Assembly (NCBI GenBank): GCA_013112575.1
Contig: JABFGG010000010.1
Span: 62,001-126,000 of the forward strand
DNA length: 64,000 nucleotides
Direction of reading: 5' to 3'
Source: Chloroflexota bacterium
Lineage (GTDB): Bacteria; Chloroflexota; Anaerolineae; Anaerolineales; UBA11579
The notes under the pieces are model-generated. The model had not been told where the DNA came from. It saw only the letters and a program-made list of their open reading frames with translations, and did no database searches. The stretch's first letter is position 1. Each line of letters starts with the position of its first letter. This document shows positions 8,783 through 16,736 of this stretch, one piece after another. The translations under genes and the position numbers were made by a program.

Positions 8783-10261
8783 CTAACTCTTTTCGCCAGC
8801 CTTACGGGTGTTCCCCGGCCACTCACAACACAACACCAGGTTACGGGCCGCGTTGACTTCATCCAACCGGCCAAAGGGGGTGTTATGTGGGGCTTCGTGA
8901 AGAATGTCAGGATCTTCTTTAGCCTCTTTGGCAATCTGCAGCATCGCATCCACAAAGGCATCCAGGGTTTCCTTGGTCTCCGTTTCCGTCGGCTCAATCA
9001 TCAAGGCTTCCCTGACGATCAAAGGGAAGTAGTTCGTCGGGGGATGGAAACCAAAGTCCATCAATCGCTTGGACACATCCAGTGCGTGAATATCGCCCAA
9101 ACGGCCTTCAACCACAAACTCATGCATACAGGTACGGTCATAAGGCAAGACATAGGTGCCTTTAATCAACTCTTTGAGGTAATTGGCATTGAGCACGGCG
9201 TATTCTGAAACTTTGCGAAGTCCCGGACCACCATTCATCAAAATGTAAGTAAAGGCACGCACGTGCATACCAAAGTGACCATGAAAAGCCTTGAGGCGTC
9301 CCATGGTCTTTTCCGGGGTAACCAGGCCAAAGACCGGCATATCATCTTCAGCTTCAGCCTCCTCAACCACTTCCACGATGGGGCCAGGCAGGAAATCAAC
9401 CAGATGCTCGGCCACACCAACAGGCCCAGAACCAGGTCCACCCCCACCATGCGGTGTGGTAAAGGTCTTGTGTAGGTTGTAATGCAGGATGTCGAAGCCC
9501 AGGTCGCCGGGGCGCGCGATGCCAAGCAGAGCATTCATGTTGGCGCCATCGCCATACACCAGGCCGCCAGCTTCGTGCACCAGGTCAACCACCTCAAGCA
9601 CATGTTCTTCAAACAAGCCAAGGGTGTTGGGGTTGGTGAACATCAGGCCGGCTAGGGTCTCATCGCACTCTGAGCGCAAGGCTTCCAGGTCAACGTTACC
9701 GCGTTCATCTGACGGCAGTTCAACTACTTCATAGCCGCTCATGGATGATGTGGCTGGGTTGGTGCCATGAGCAGAATCGGGGATCAGGATCTTCTTGCGC
9801 TTGGTGTCGCCACGGTCATCATGATAAGCCTTGACGATCAACACACCGGCCAATTCCCCCTGCGCACCGGCTGCAGGTTGCAAAGTAACTCCCGCAAAAC
9901 CGCCGATTTCAGCCAGCCAATCCTGCAAGAGATACATGAGCATCAAACTGCCCTGTACTGTTTCTTCGGGCTGCAAAGGGTGTACCTGTGTGAAGCCGGG
10001 CAACCTTGAGGTGTCTTCGTTAATCACCGGGTTGTACTTCATCGTACAGGAACCCAGCGGGTAAAAACCGGTTTGAATTGAGTGATTTAGTTGTGACAGC
10101 CGCGTGAAGTGGCGAATGACTTCCAGCTCCGGTACTTCCGGCAAGGGCAAATCATCGCGCAGCATATCTTTGGGCAAGTCACTAGTCGGCACATCTGGCT
10201 CAGGGAAACGCACAGCCCTGCGGCCAGGTGAGGAAATATCGTAAATCAGGGGCTCGATCAT
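8783..10261 (-). CDS. gcvPB: Glycine dehydrogenase (decarboxylating) subunit 2
   Basis: 492 residues. This is the C-terminal half of the split P-protein of the glycine cleavage system. It uses pyridoxal phosphate to decarboxylate glycine and pass the aminomethyl group to lipoyl-GcvH. The PLP lysine lies in NLHKTFTTPHGGGGPGSG. GSCTMKYNP near residue 73 and DSAHGTNPAT are also family signatures. It overlaps gcvPA by 4 nt and is last in the riboswitch-controlled operon. No gcvT lies in the window, so the T-protein must be encoded elsewhere. Confidence 0.96.
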   Translation of the reverse strand: MIEPLIYDISSPGRRAVRFPEPDVPTSDLPKDMLRDDLPLPEVPELEVIRHFTRLSQLNHSIQTGFYPLGSCTMKYNPVINEDTSRLPGFTQVHPLQPEETVQGSLMLMYLLQDWLAEIGGFAGVTLQPAAGAQGELAGVLIVKAYHDDRGDTKRKKILIPDSAHGTNPATSSMSGYEVVELPSDERGNVDLEALRSECDETLAGLMFTNPNTLGLFEEHVLEVVDLVHEAGGLVYGDGANMNALLGIARPGDLGFDILHYNLHKTFTTPHGGGGPGSGPVGVAEHLVDFLPGPIVEVVEEAEAEDDMPVFGLVTPEKTMGRLKAFHGHFGMHVRAFTYILMNGGPGLRKVSEYAVLNANYLKELIKGTYVLPYDRTCMHEFVVEGRLGDIHALDVSKRLMDFGFHPPTNYFPLIVREALMIEPTETETKETLDAFVDAMLQIAKEAKEDPDILHEAPHNTPFGRLDEVNAARNLVLCCEWPGNTRKAGEKS

Positions 10262-11598
10262 TTCTGCACCTCCGCCAGGGCTTCTATCAGGCGATCTATA
10301 TCTTCTCGGGAGTTCATTTCAGTAAAGGCCAGCAATAGAGCATTTTCGTGTTGGGAACGCATTGTGCTCACATCCAGGCCACCCAAAATACCGTTCTCAA
10401 GCAAGTGTTCGTTGATCTCAGCGGCAGGCTTGGGCGTATTGAGCATGAACTCGTTGAAGAAGGGCTGATCGGACCACAAGCTGTATCCGGGTAAGGCAGC
10501 CAGTTTCTCGGCAGCATAATGCGCTTTGTGATAGCTCAACTCGGCAGCTTCACGCAAGCCCTGCTTGCCAACCAGGCTAATATAAACTGTGGCAGCTAAA
10601 GCGATCAAAGCCACGTTCGTGCAGATGTTGGACATTGCTTTCTCACGGCGAATGTGCTGCTCACGCGTGCTCAAGGTCAGCACGTAGCCGCGCTGGCCAC
10701 GCGTATCGGTGGTTTCACCCACGATGCGTCCGGCCAGACTGCGTACGTACTTGTCCTTGGTCGCCAAAATACCCAGATACGGCCCACCATAAGACAGAGG
10801 CACACCCAGGGGCTGACCCTCGCCGGTCACAATATCAGCTCCGAATTCGCCGGGGGGTTTCAACAGACCCAACGCCATGGGATTGACCGAGACGGACAGT
10901 AAAGCCCCTGCCTCATGTACGGCTTCGGCCAGTTTTGTAAAGTCATATACCCGGCCATAGAAATCAGGGTACTGCACCATCACAAGCGCAGTATCATCAT
11001 CCAGCATCTCGATCATGGCTTCAGGCCCTGCTTCGGGATCCAGGTCATCGCCCGTCACCTCCACTTCTGTGCCCATATCATAGGTGCAAATGGTCTCACG
11101 GTAGTGGGGATGTAATCCGGGGGAAATGATAACTTTATTGCGTTTGCCGCGCGTAATAGCCTGAGACATGTTCACAGCTTCAGCAGCAGCAGTTGCTCCA
11201 TCGTAATGTGAGGCGTTGGAGGCATCCATACCCGTGATGGCAGATATCATGCTCTGATACTCGAAAATGGCTTGCAGAGTACCCTGGGAAACCTCAGGTT
11301 GGTAAGGGGTGTAAGCCGTGTAGTATTCACCTCTTCTCAGGATCGAGTCAACTACAGCAGGAACGTAGTGGTTGTACGCACCTGCACCAAGGAAGCTGGG
11401 CATCTCACCCACGGTTACGTTCGCAGAAGCGATCTCTTGAAGGTCCTCGAGAGCTTCCATCTCGGTAAGCGCGGCCGGAAGATCAAGTTCGGGGAAGCGG
11501 TACTGCTCGGGAACAGCCTCGAACAGCTCCTCCATGGTCTTGACCCCGATCGTACGCAGCATGGCTTGTGTATCAGTTTCGGAATGAGGTACGAACAT
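10258..11598 (-). CDS. gcvPA: Glycine dehydrogenase (decarboxylating) subunit 1
   Basis: 446 residues, the usual size of the N-terminal half of the split P-protein. Landmarks are FLGAGAYNHYVPAVV, YTAYTPYQPEVSQGTLQ, and GEGQPLGVPLSYGGPYLG. The subunit pairs with GcvPB to form the heteromeric decarboxylase. Its start overlaps the gcvH stop by 1 nt and its end overlaps gcvPB by 4 nt, so all three are translationally coupled. Confidence 0.96.
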   Translation of the reverse strand: MFVPHSETDTQAMLRTIGVKTMEELFEAVPEQYRFPELDLPAALTEMEALEDLQEIASANVTVGEMPSFLGAGAYNHYVPAVVDSILRRGEYYTAYTPYQPEVSQGTLQAIFEYQSMISAITGMDASNASHYDGATAAAEAVNMSQAITRGKRNKVIISPGLHPHYRETICTYDMGTEVEVTGDDLDPEAGPEAMIEMLDDDTALVMVQYPDFYGRVYDFTKLAEAVHEAGALLSVSVNPMALGLLKPPGEFGADIVTGEGQPLGVPLSYGGPYLGILATKDKYVRSLAGRIVGETTDTRGQRGYVLTLSTREQHIRREKAMSNICTNVALIALAATVYISLVGKQGLREAAELSYHKAHYAAEKLAALPGYSLWSDQPFFNEFMLNTPKPAAEINEHLLENGILGGLDVSTMRSQHENALLLAFTEMNSREDIDRLIEALAEVQK

Positions 11599-11990
11599 CA
11601 GGCGTCAGCCTCTTGGGTTTTAGCCTCATAGGCAGCCGAGTCCAACAATGCCTCAACTTCAGCGGCATCAGCGATCTCGATCTTGACAACCCAGCCTGCG
11701 CCATAAGGATCACTGTTAATCACCTCAGGTGCGTCTTGCAAGGCCTCGTTGATCTCAGTTACTTTGCCGGCAACTGGCAGGTAAACGTCTGAAGCTGCCT
11801 TGACCGACTCGATCGTGCCGAAAGAGTCGCCTTTAGCAGCGTCATCGCCTTCTGATAGACTGACTTCGAGATACACAATGTCGGAAAGCTGGTCTTGGGC
11901 CCAGTCGGTGATCCCAACCGTGCCAATGTTGCCCTCAACGCGGATCCATTCGTCGTTGGGCGTATACTTAATATCTGCAGGAAAATCCAT
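11598..11990 (-). CDS. gcvH: Glycine cleavage system H protein
   Basis: 130 residues. This is the lipoyl carrier that shuttles the aminomethyl group between P, T and L proteins. K64 in GTIESVKAASD is the lipoylation site, and the N-terminal YTPNDEWIRVEG is typical. GGAGG lies 8 nt before the ATG. It is first in the operon, directly after the glycine riboswitch expression platform. Confidence 0.97.
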   Translation of the reverse strand: MDFPADIKYTPNDEWIRVEGNIGTVGITDWAQDQLSDIVYLEVSLSEGDDAAKGDSFGTIESVKAASDVYLPVAGKVTEINEALQDAPEVINSDPYGAGWVVKIEIADAAEVEALLDSAAYEAKTQEADA

Positions 11991-12022
11991 GAAAACCTCC
12001 GAAAATATGGGAACTGGTTAAC

Positions 12023-12053
12023 AAAAAAAGGCGCACGCGAAATGGCATGCGCC
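12023..12053 (-). terminator. Expression-platform terminator of the glycine riboswitch
   Basis: On the minus strand GGCGCA (12053-12048) pairs with TGCGCC (12035-12030) across a 12-nt loop; part of the loop can extend the stem. Seven T residues follow (12029-12023). Its 5' arm shares two bases with the closing P1 strand of aptamer 2, so glycine-stabilised P1 could weaken the terminator. The ON-switch direction is inferred. Confidence 0.8.
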
Positions 12054-12268
12054 CTCTGTCGTAAACCTGAGAGATTCAAGCCCATGAGTTGGGCCCTTGC
12101 CCCGTCGGTGTAAAAAGCTGTAGTTTTCCTGCAGCCAGTCACTTTCCAGAGGTGGTTAATCGTAACTTGGGTCCTTTTACCTGAGAGTTTCACCGTACCG
12201 GCCAGGGTACGGCTTGCCCCTTCGGTGCCGAAAAAAGCCAAGCAATTCTCGGACTCTCCCCAAGTTAC
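12052..12268 (-). promoter_or_regulatory. Tandem glycine riboswitch
   Basis: Two aptamers lie in tandem on the minus strand upstream of gcvH. Aptamer 1 spans 12268-12162, closed by GTAACTTGGG with CCCAAGTTAC, and holds CACCGAAGGGGCAAG and the conserved AACTCTCAGGTA. Aptamer 2 spans 12152-12052, closed by CCTCTG with CAGAGG, and holds CACCGACGGGGCAAG and AATCTCTCAGGTT. These CCGA-GGGGCAA and CTCTCAGG segments are the hallmarks of the gcvT-type glycine riboswitch. A terminator follows at once, so control is transcriptional. It regulates gcvH-gcvPA-gcvPB. Confidence 0.95.
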
Positions 12269-12285
12269 GTTAAATTGTCTAAATT

Positions 12286-12314
12286 ATTCTATGTTGCTGC
12301 ACTCAAAAAGTCAA
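12286..12314 (-). promoter_or_regulatory. Promoter of the gcv operon
   Basis: On the minus strand TTGACT (12314-12309), a 17-nt spacer and TAGAAT (12291-12286) form a good sigma-70-type promoter. The start site would fall about 15 nt before aptamer 1. Confidence 0.75.
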
Positions 12315-12356
12315 GAAATTGATTGGACAGGTATCCATTCAATGCTTTAGAAAAGC

Positions 12357-12734
12357 TTATTGGGGATTTAGGCTAGCAAAGTATTCCTTGGTTTCAGGAT
12401 TGCTATACACAACTAAAGCTAAAATTCCTGTAATAAACGAGACAACATTCGCTGAAAGAATACCAACGATCTGGAAGATGGCAAGCGCCTGCGAGGGTTG
12501 CCTGGTGGTTGGCGGGTTTGCCAGCAATTGGCTGGCATAAATGATCTCAAAGATACCAAGGATGGCAGGCAGGAGCGTTAGCGGGGCACAGATTATGCCA
12601 AAAAACAGGGTGCCGAATACAACCGCTGCGGTTATCCCTAAGCCCCACAAAACATTCACGATACCACTGATCAAGGTCAATATTGCTACAGTTTGGATGC
12701 TACTTGGTTTTTCAATTATCTGGGTTGCTGACAT
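12357..12734 (-). CDS. Small hypothetical membrane protein
   Basis: 125 residues with four apparent hydrophobic segments at about 14-36, 38-70 (probably two) and 87-110. GAGG lies about 8 nt before the ATG. I do not recognise the family; the polar loop around NPPTTRQPSQ suggests cytoplasmic exposure. It faces away from the gcv operon promoter and follows the DUF4870 gene on the same strand, but a terminator separates them. A direct repeat lies in its upstream region. Confidence 0.7.
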   Translation of the reverse strand: MSATQIIEKPSSIQTVAILTLISGIVNVLWGLGITAAVVFGTLFFGIICAPLTLLPAILGIFEIIYASQLLANPPTTRQPSQALAIFQIVGILSANVVSFITGILALVVYSNPETKEYFASLNPQ

Positions 12735-12746
12735 GTAATAATCCTC

Positions 12747-12831
12747 TAAGTTTTTAGTAGAAAATACTACAAAGTTTGCGTAACCAATATACCAGATACT
12801 ATGATGAAATCCGATAAGCTTTTAGTAAGAA
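12747..12831. repeat. Two-copy direct repeat upstream of the small membrane protein gene
   Basis: TAAGTTTTTAGTAGAA at 12747-12762 and TAAGCTTTTAGTAAGAA at 12815-12831 are near-identical and 68 bp apart. The first also contains a small inverted repeat (TAGTA-GAAAA-TACTA). They could be binding sites for a regulator; this is inference. Confidence 0.5.
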
Positions 12832-12848
12832 CTTCTACCATAAGGAAA

Positions 12849-12880
12849 GCAAAAGGCCGCACATGATGTGCGGCCTTTTA
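12849..12880 (-). terminator. Terminator after the DUF4870 gene
   Basis: A perfect 13-bp stem, 12851-12863 with 12867-12879 (AAAAGGCCGCACA and TGTGCGGCCTTTT), with a TGA loop. It ends in T-runs on both strands and sits 24 nt after the DUF4870 stop. Confidence 0.85.
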
Positions 12881-12902
12881 TACTGAAAGTTTTAATTTTC
12901 GT

Positions 12903-13232
12903 TTATGCCCAGCCCTGGTTGCGCACGAAGTCGCTGACCACTGGGATGTTTACCATTTCACCAGAATAGGCTTTATAAGCCCAATAGAGTTGGATAAGGA
13001 AACCAACAAAACCAATGCACGCACCAACAATGATCCAGCTCAAAAATGTCCAGGAGACAAGCATAAGAATGCCCCAAACCAGAGCTTGGGCATTGTGGGA
13101 GCGAATGAAAGGGCGGTCTTTCTTATCTTCCATCAACATGATTACGATGGGGATGATCGGGGAAAACACATAGGCTAAGGCTGCCCATAGGCGATCATCA
13201 CTGGAAACATCAGCAGAAACTTGTTCGGACAT
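12903..13232 (-). CDS. DUF4870 family membrane protein
   Basis: 109 residues. The pattern DDRLWAALAYVFSPIIPIV, KKDRPFIRSHNAQAL and a final LYWAYKAYSGE is the DUF4870/TM2-like signature, with three predicted membrane helices. Function is unknown. GAGGAG lies 8 nt before the ATG. It is likely monocistronic, ending at its own terminator. Confidence 0.88.
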   Translation of the reverse strand: MSEQVSADVSSDDRLWAALAYVFSPIIPIVIMLMEDKKDRPFIRSHNAQALVWGILMLVSWTFLSWIIVGACIGFVGFLIQLYWAYKAYSGEMVNIPVVSDFVRNQGWA

Positions 13233-13417
13233 AGAGAACTCCTCTTCGAAATTGGGTTTATGTTATCTGAGTTGGTTGAATCAAACACATTGTACAGTAC
13301 ATCTAAAAACCGCGCAGAGTGGGCTCAACTCACATTCAATAACCCCAATTGTAACGAATGGTTTCGTGATTTTCCTTAGGATAAAACTCCTAAGGTTTTA
13401 AGTACTGGCAGCTATGC

Positions 13418-13423
13418 TAGAAT
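13418..13423 (+). promoter_or_regulatory. -10 box giving a leaderless fmt message
   Basis: TAGAAT at 13418-13423 lies 7 nt before GTG 13431, so transcription should start at or next to the start codon. No Shine-Dalgarno is present and the -35 element is weak. Confidence 0.55.
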
Positions 13424-13430
13424 TGCCGCC

Positions 13431-14375
13431 GTGACCGATCTTTCCAACACTCGTATTGTATTTATGGGATCGCCAGACTTTGCCGTCCCTACCCTGAACG
13501 CCCTTATCGAATACTGCAAAGTAGTGGGCGTGGTCACCCAGCCAGACCGGCCAGCAGGACGCGGCCGAAAACTAACACCCCCGCCTATAAAAGTCCTGGC
13601 TGAAGAAAAAGATCTTCCAGTAATTCAACCCAAACGCCTGAGTGAACCAGATGCCATGCAGCAATTACACATTTGGGATCCCGACCTGATCGTCGTGGCT
13701 GCCTTTGGGCAAATACTAAAACCAAACGTGCTTGAGCTTCCTGAACATGGTTGTATCAACGTTCACGCCTCGCTGCTGCCGCGGTGGCGTGGGGCTGCGC
13801 CCATCCATGCTGCCATTCGCCATGGAGACGCAGAGACCGGCGTCACCATCATGCGTATGGATGAAGGCCTGGATACCGGTCCTATGTTAAGCAAACGTGC
13901 TATTCCAATCACCGATACAGATACGACCGGTTCTCTCAGCCCTCGTCTGGCCGACTTGGGTGCAGGGCTTCTAATTGAGACCCTCCCACAATACTTGCGA
14001 GGCAAGATCTCCCTACAAGCCCAGGATGATGAACAAGCTACTTACGCTCCTATGCTCAAAAAACAGGAGGGCGCCCTGGATTTCTCACTACCTGCCGAGG
14101 CACTTGCCCGCCAGGTACGCGCCTTCCATCCCTGGCCGGGTACCTTTACAACCTGGAATGGTGGACGCTTGAAGGTCTTGAAAGCCCATGCCATAGACAA
14201 AAAGGCTGCCTCGTCAGGAGAAACGGGTATTGAGGCTGGTTTACCTGCCATCTCTACCTTGGACGGCTGGCTAGTTTTAGAACAGGTGCAACCTGCCGGG
14301 AAAAAGCCCATGTCTGGAGGGGCCTTTCTGAATGGCAACCCAGACTGGGGCAAGATTGCCAGTAGCAAAGAATAA
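13431..14375 (+). CDS. fmt: Methionyl-tRNA formyltransferase
   Basis: 314 residues from GTG 13431. It formylates initiator Met-tRNA with 10-formyl-THF. The start region IVFMGSPDFAVPTLNAL and the catalytic loop INVHASLLPRWRGAAPI with its Asn and His are intact; the C-terminal OB-type domain follows from about residue 205. Fmt often pairs with def, but no peptide deformylase gene lies nearby. The mRNA appears leaderless. Confidence 0.96.
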   Translation: MTDLSNTRIVFMGSPDFAVPTLNALIEYCKVVGVVTQPDRPAGRGRKLTPPPIKVLAEEKDLPVIQPKRLSEPDAMQQLHIWDPDLIVVAAFGQILKPNVLELPEHGCINVHASLLPRWRGAAPIHAAIRHGDAETGVTIMRMDEGLDTGPMLSKRAIPITDTDTTGSLSPRLADLGAGLLIETLPQYLRGKISLQAQDDEQATYAPMLKKQEGALDFSLPAEALARQVRAFHPWPGTFTTWNGGRLKVLKAHAIDKKAASSGETGIEAGLPAISTLDGWLVLEQVQPAGKKPMSGGAFLNGNPDWGKIASSKE

Positions 14376-14420
14376 AAAATACAATTCACTAATTACCATT
14401 TACTCTTTGAGGAGGAAGCA

Positions 14421-15056
14421 GTGAACAGCAAAGCACTTACAGTCGAATTCATTGGTACAGCCGCACTCACCTTTATTGGTGCAGGAGCAGGCGCGTTAGG
14501 CGTTGGCGGTCTGGTTGGTGTAGCCCTGGCACACGGCCTGGTTGTGGTTGCTATGGCCTATGCTTATGGCTCCATCTCCGGGGCGCACATCAATCCCGCC
14601 GTCACTTTCGGCGTGGCGCTTTCCGGCAATTTGAGCTGGCGCGACGCCGTCGGCTATTGGATCGCCCAATTTCTGGGAGCAACTGTAGCCGCTGCTGGCC
14701 TTTGGTTCATACTAAGCGGTGGGGCAGCAAATGGGCTTGGACAAACAGTCTTAGCTGAAGGCATTACCCTACCGCAGGGCCTCGTCCTCGAAGCCATCCT
14801 GACCTTCCTGTTGGTCAACGCCGTGCTACAAACCGCTGTTAAAGAACGGGCTGGTAACCTGGCAGGTTTGGCTATCGGCCTCACATTGGTGGCAGCCATT
14901 CTCATGGGGGGACCGCTCACTGGTGCGTCCCTCAATCCGGCCCGCACCTTTGGCCCGGCTCTCTTTACAGGCACGCTGGATGTCTTCTGGGTATATGTCG
15001 TTGGGACATTTGCAGGCGCGGCCGCCGCAGTAGGTGTGTACCGCTTCCTGGATTAG
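14421..15056 (+). CDS. Aquaporin / MIP family channel
   Basis: 211 residues from GTG 14421, with GAGGAGG upstream. Six transmembrane helices and two half-helices carry the NPA motifs HINPAVTF (about residue 58) and LNPARTF (about residue 173), with the conserved Arg of the selectivity filter. The length and residues are closer to AqpZ-like water channels than to glycerol facilitators, but substrate cannot be fixed from sequence alone. One base separates its stop from the DUF3052 start. Confidence 0.9.
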   Translation: MNSKALTVEFIGTAALTFIGAGAGALGVGGLVGVALAHGLVVVAMAYAYGSISGAHINPAVTFGVALSGNLSWRDAVGYWIAQFLGATVAAAGLWFILSGGAANGLGQTVLAEGITLPQGLVLEAILTFLLVNAVLQTAVKERAGNLAGLAIGLTLVAAILMGGPLTGASLNPARTFGPALFTGTLDVFWVYVVGTFAGAAAAVGVYRFLD

Positions 15057-15057
15057 T

Positions 15058-15474
15058 ATGCCCGTTGGTTATTCCGGCACACAGCTGGTCAAGAAATTAG
15101 GTATCAAAAGCGGGTTCAAGGTACGTATCTTGAACCCGCCCGACAATTACTTGCAGCTATTGGGCAAACTACCTGAAGATGTCACCATCGCCAAACAATT
15201 ACGCGGCCCGTTGGATTTCATCCATTTCTTTACCAAAGAGAGCAGCGCGTTAGTTCAACGATCCCCGAAATTGAAAAAAGCTCTCGACTTCCAGGGTATG
15301 CTGTGGATCTCCTGGCCCAAAAAGGCATCCAAAGTTCCCACGGATATGAACGAAAACCTCGTCAGGGAAATCGGACTTAGCAATGGTCTCGTTGATGTAA
15401 AAGTGGCCGCTATCGATGAGGTCTGGTCAGGGCTAAAATTCGTTTATCGGTTGGAAGACCGTCCAAAATCATGA
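15058..15474 (+). CDS. DUF3052 family protein
   Basis: 138 residues from ATG 15058; the frame is open slightly upstream, but this start sits one base after the aquaporin stop. The N-terminus GYSGTQLVKKLGIK and the middle FIHFFTKESSAL fit DUF3052, small soluble proteins of unknown function. It overlaps the next gene by 4 nt (ATGA), so it belongs to the aquaporin-to-reductase operon. Confidence 0.8.
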   Translation: MPVGYSGTQLVKKLGIKSGFKVRILNPPDNYLQLLGKLPEDVTIAKQLRGPLDFIHFFTKESSALVQRSPKLKKALDFQGMLWISWPKKASKVPTDMNENLVREIGLSNGLVDVKVAAIDEVWSGLKFVYRLEDRPKS

Positions 15475-16736
15475 AAAACACATTTACGCTGGTACGCCAC
15501 GGCCAATCCACCGCCAATGCCGAGGGGGTTCATCAAGGCAAAGGCGACTTCCCCCTCACGGACTTGGGACGTCAACAGGCAAAAGCATTGGCTGCATACT
15601 GGCAGGAACGCGGGCAGCAATTTGACGGCCTGATCGCCAGCCCCCTGTTGAGAACCCAACAGACCGCAGAAATATTGGCAGAAACCCTTGACTATCAAAT
15701 TGAATACGATGCCCTACTCGAAGAACGTGATGTCGGCCAGATGAGCGGGCTGCGTTTCGAGGAGAGCCACAAACGCTTCCCTCTGCCAGAGGTTTTTACA
15801 CCTTACTTCCGTTTTGGGATTGATGGTGAAAGCGAATGGCGGCTGCACATGCGCGCCGGGCGTGCTTTGCAGAATCTGATGCAGCGACTACCTGGCCATT
15901 ATTTGATAGTTTCACATGGTGGCTTGATGAACCGCTTACTCTTGGCCGTCCTGGGAACGGCCCCACAAGCTAATTTCCAGGGGGCGGCATTTACACATAC
16001 CAATACAGCCCATTCTAGGATCAGCTTTGACAGTGAGCGCCAGCGTTGGCAATTGGATTACAGCAATGACGCAAGTCATCTGGATGAAGTTGAGAATCAA
16101 GAAGCAACTTACCAGTTCCTTTTAGTCAGACATGCCCAATCAGAAGGTAATGCTCAGGGCTTATTCCAGGGTTTGGCAGAATATGATTTGAGTGCAAAGG
16201 AATTAGAACAAGCAGACAAAGTAGGAGAACGTATCGCCCTCTCTGAGTTAGAAATCGACGGGCTTGTAAGTAGCCCCCAATCTCGCGCCATGCAAACCGC
16301 TGAAGCCATCGCCTCAAAAACTGGGCTAGAGATAAGTACTGATGATCGTCTAGCAGAGTTAGACATGGGAGATGCCCAGAGCAAAACCCATGAACAACTT
16401 CAAGGGATCTATCCTCAATGGCCACACACTGGCGAGACCCTTTACCAGCCCATGGCCCAAAGCGGGGAAAGTGTCTGGGGTTTCTATTTGCGGGCTGGCG
16501 AGTTACTCGGAGATTTACTAGAAAAACCTCCCGGTCGCTATATTGTGGTTTCACACGGCGGCACCTTGAATGCTATGCTCTACGCCATCCTGGGCATACA
16601 GCACCGGCCGGATTGGCGCGGCCCCCGCATCGCCTTTGAAAACGCCAGCCTTTCCTGGCTCAACTATACGCCAGAGCACCACACCTGGCGTTTGATAGGT
16701 CTCAATGACAGGCAACACCTGAGTGGACTGATATGA
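15471..16736 (+). CDS. Tandem histidine phosphatase (two phosphoglycerate mutase-like domains)
   Basis: 421 residues made of two complete histidine phosphatase domains in one chain. Domain 1 has R9-H10-G11 in LVRHGQSTAN, the acid in LLEERDVG and the second His in IVSHGG. Domain 2 has R220-H221 in LVRHAQSEGN, the acid in AELDMG and VVSHGG. Both catalytic sets look intact. Single-domain members of this family hydrolyse phospho-sugars, alpha-ribazole phosphate or other small phosphates; the substrate here is unknown. The gene overlaps both neighbours by 4 nt. Confidence 0.9.
   Translation: MKNTFTLVRHGQSTANAEGVHQGKGDFPLTDLGRQQAKALAAYWQERGQQFDGLIASPLLRTQQTAEILAETLDYQIEYDALLEERDVGQMSGLRFEESHKRFPLPEVFTPYFRFGIDGESEWRLHMRAGRALQNLMQRLPGHYLIVSHGGLMNRLLLAVLGTAPQANFQGAAFTHTNTAHSRISFDSERQRWQLDYSNDASHLDEVENQEATYQFLLVRHAQSEGNAQGLFQGLAEYDLSAKELEQADKVGERIALSELEIDGLVSSPQSRAMQTAEAIASKTGLEISTDDRLAELDMGDAQSKTHEQLQGIYPQWPHTGETLYQPMAQSGESVWGFYLRAGELLGDLLEKPPGRYIVVSHGGTLNAMLYAILGIQHRPDWRGPRIAFENASLSWLNYTPEHHTWRLIGLNDRQHLSGLI

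Noticed and set aside
11759-12241. Open reading frame on the minus strand across the glycine riboswitch
   Set aside because: It overlaps the conserved aptamers and most of gcvH in another frame; no start signal and no recognisable protein.
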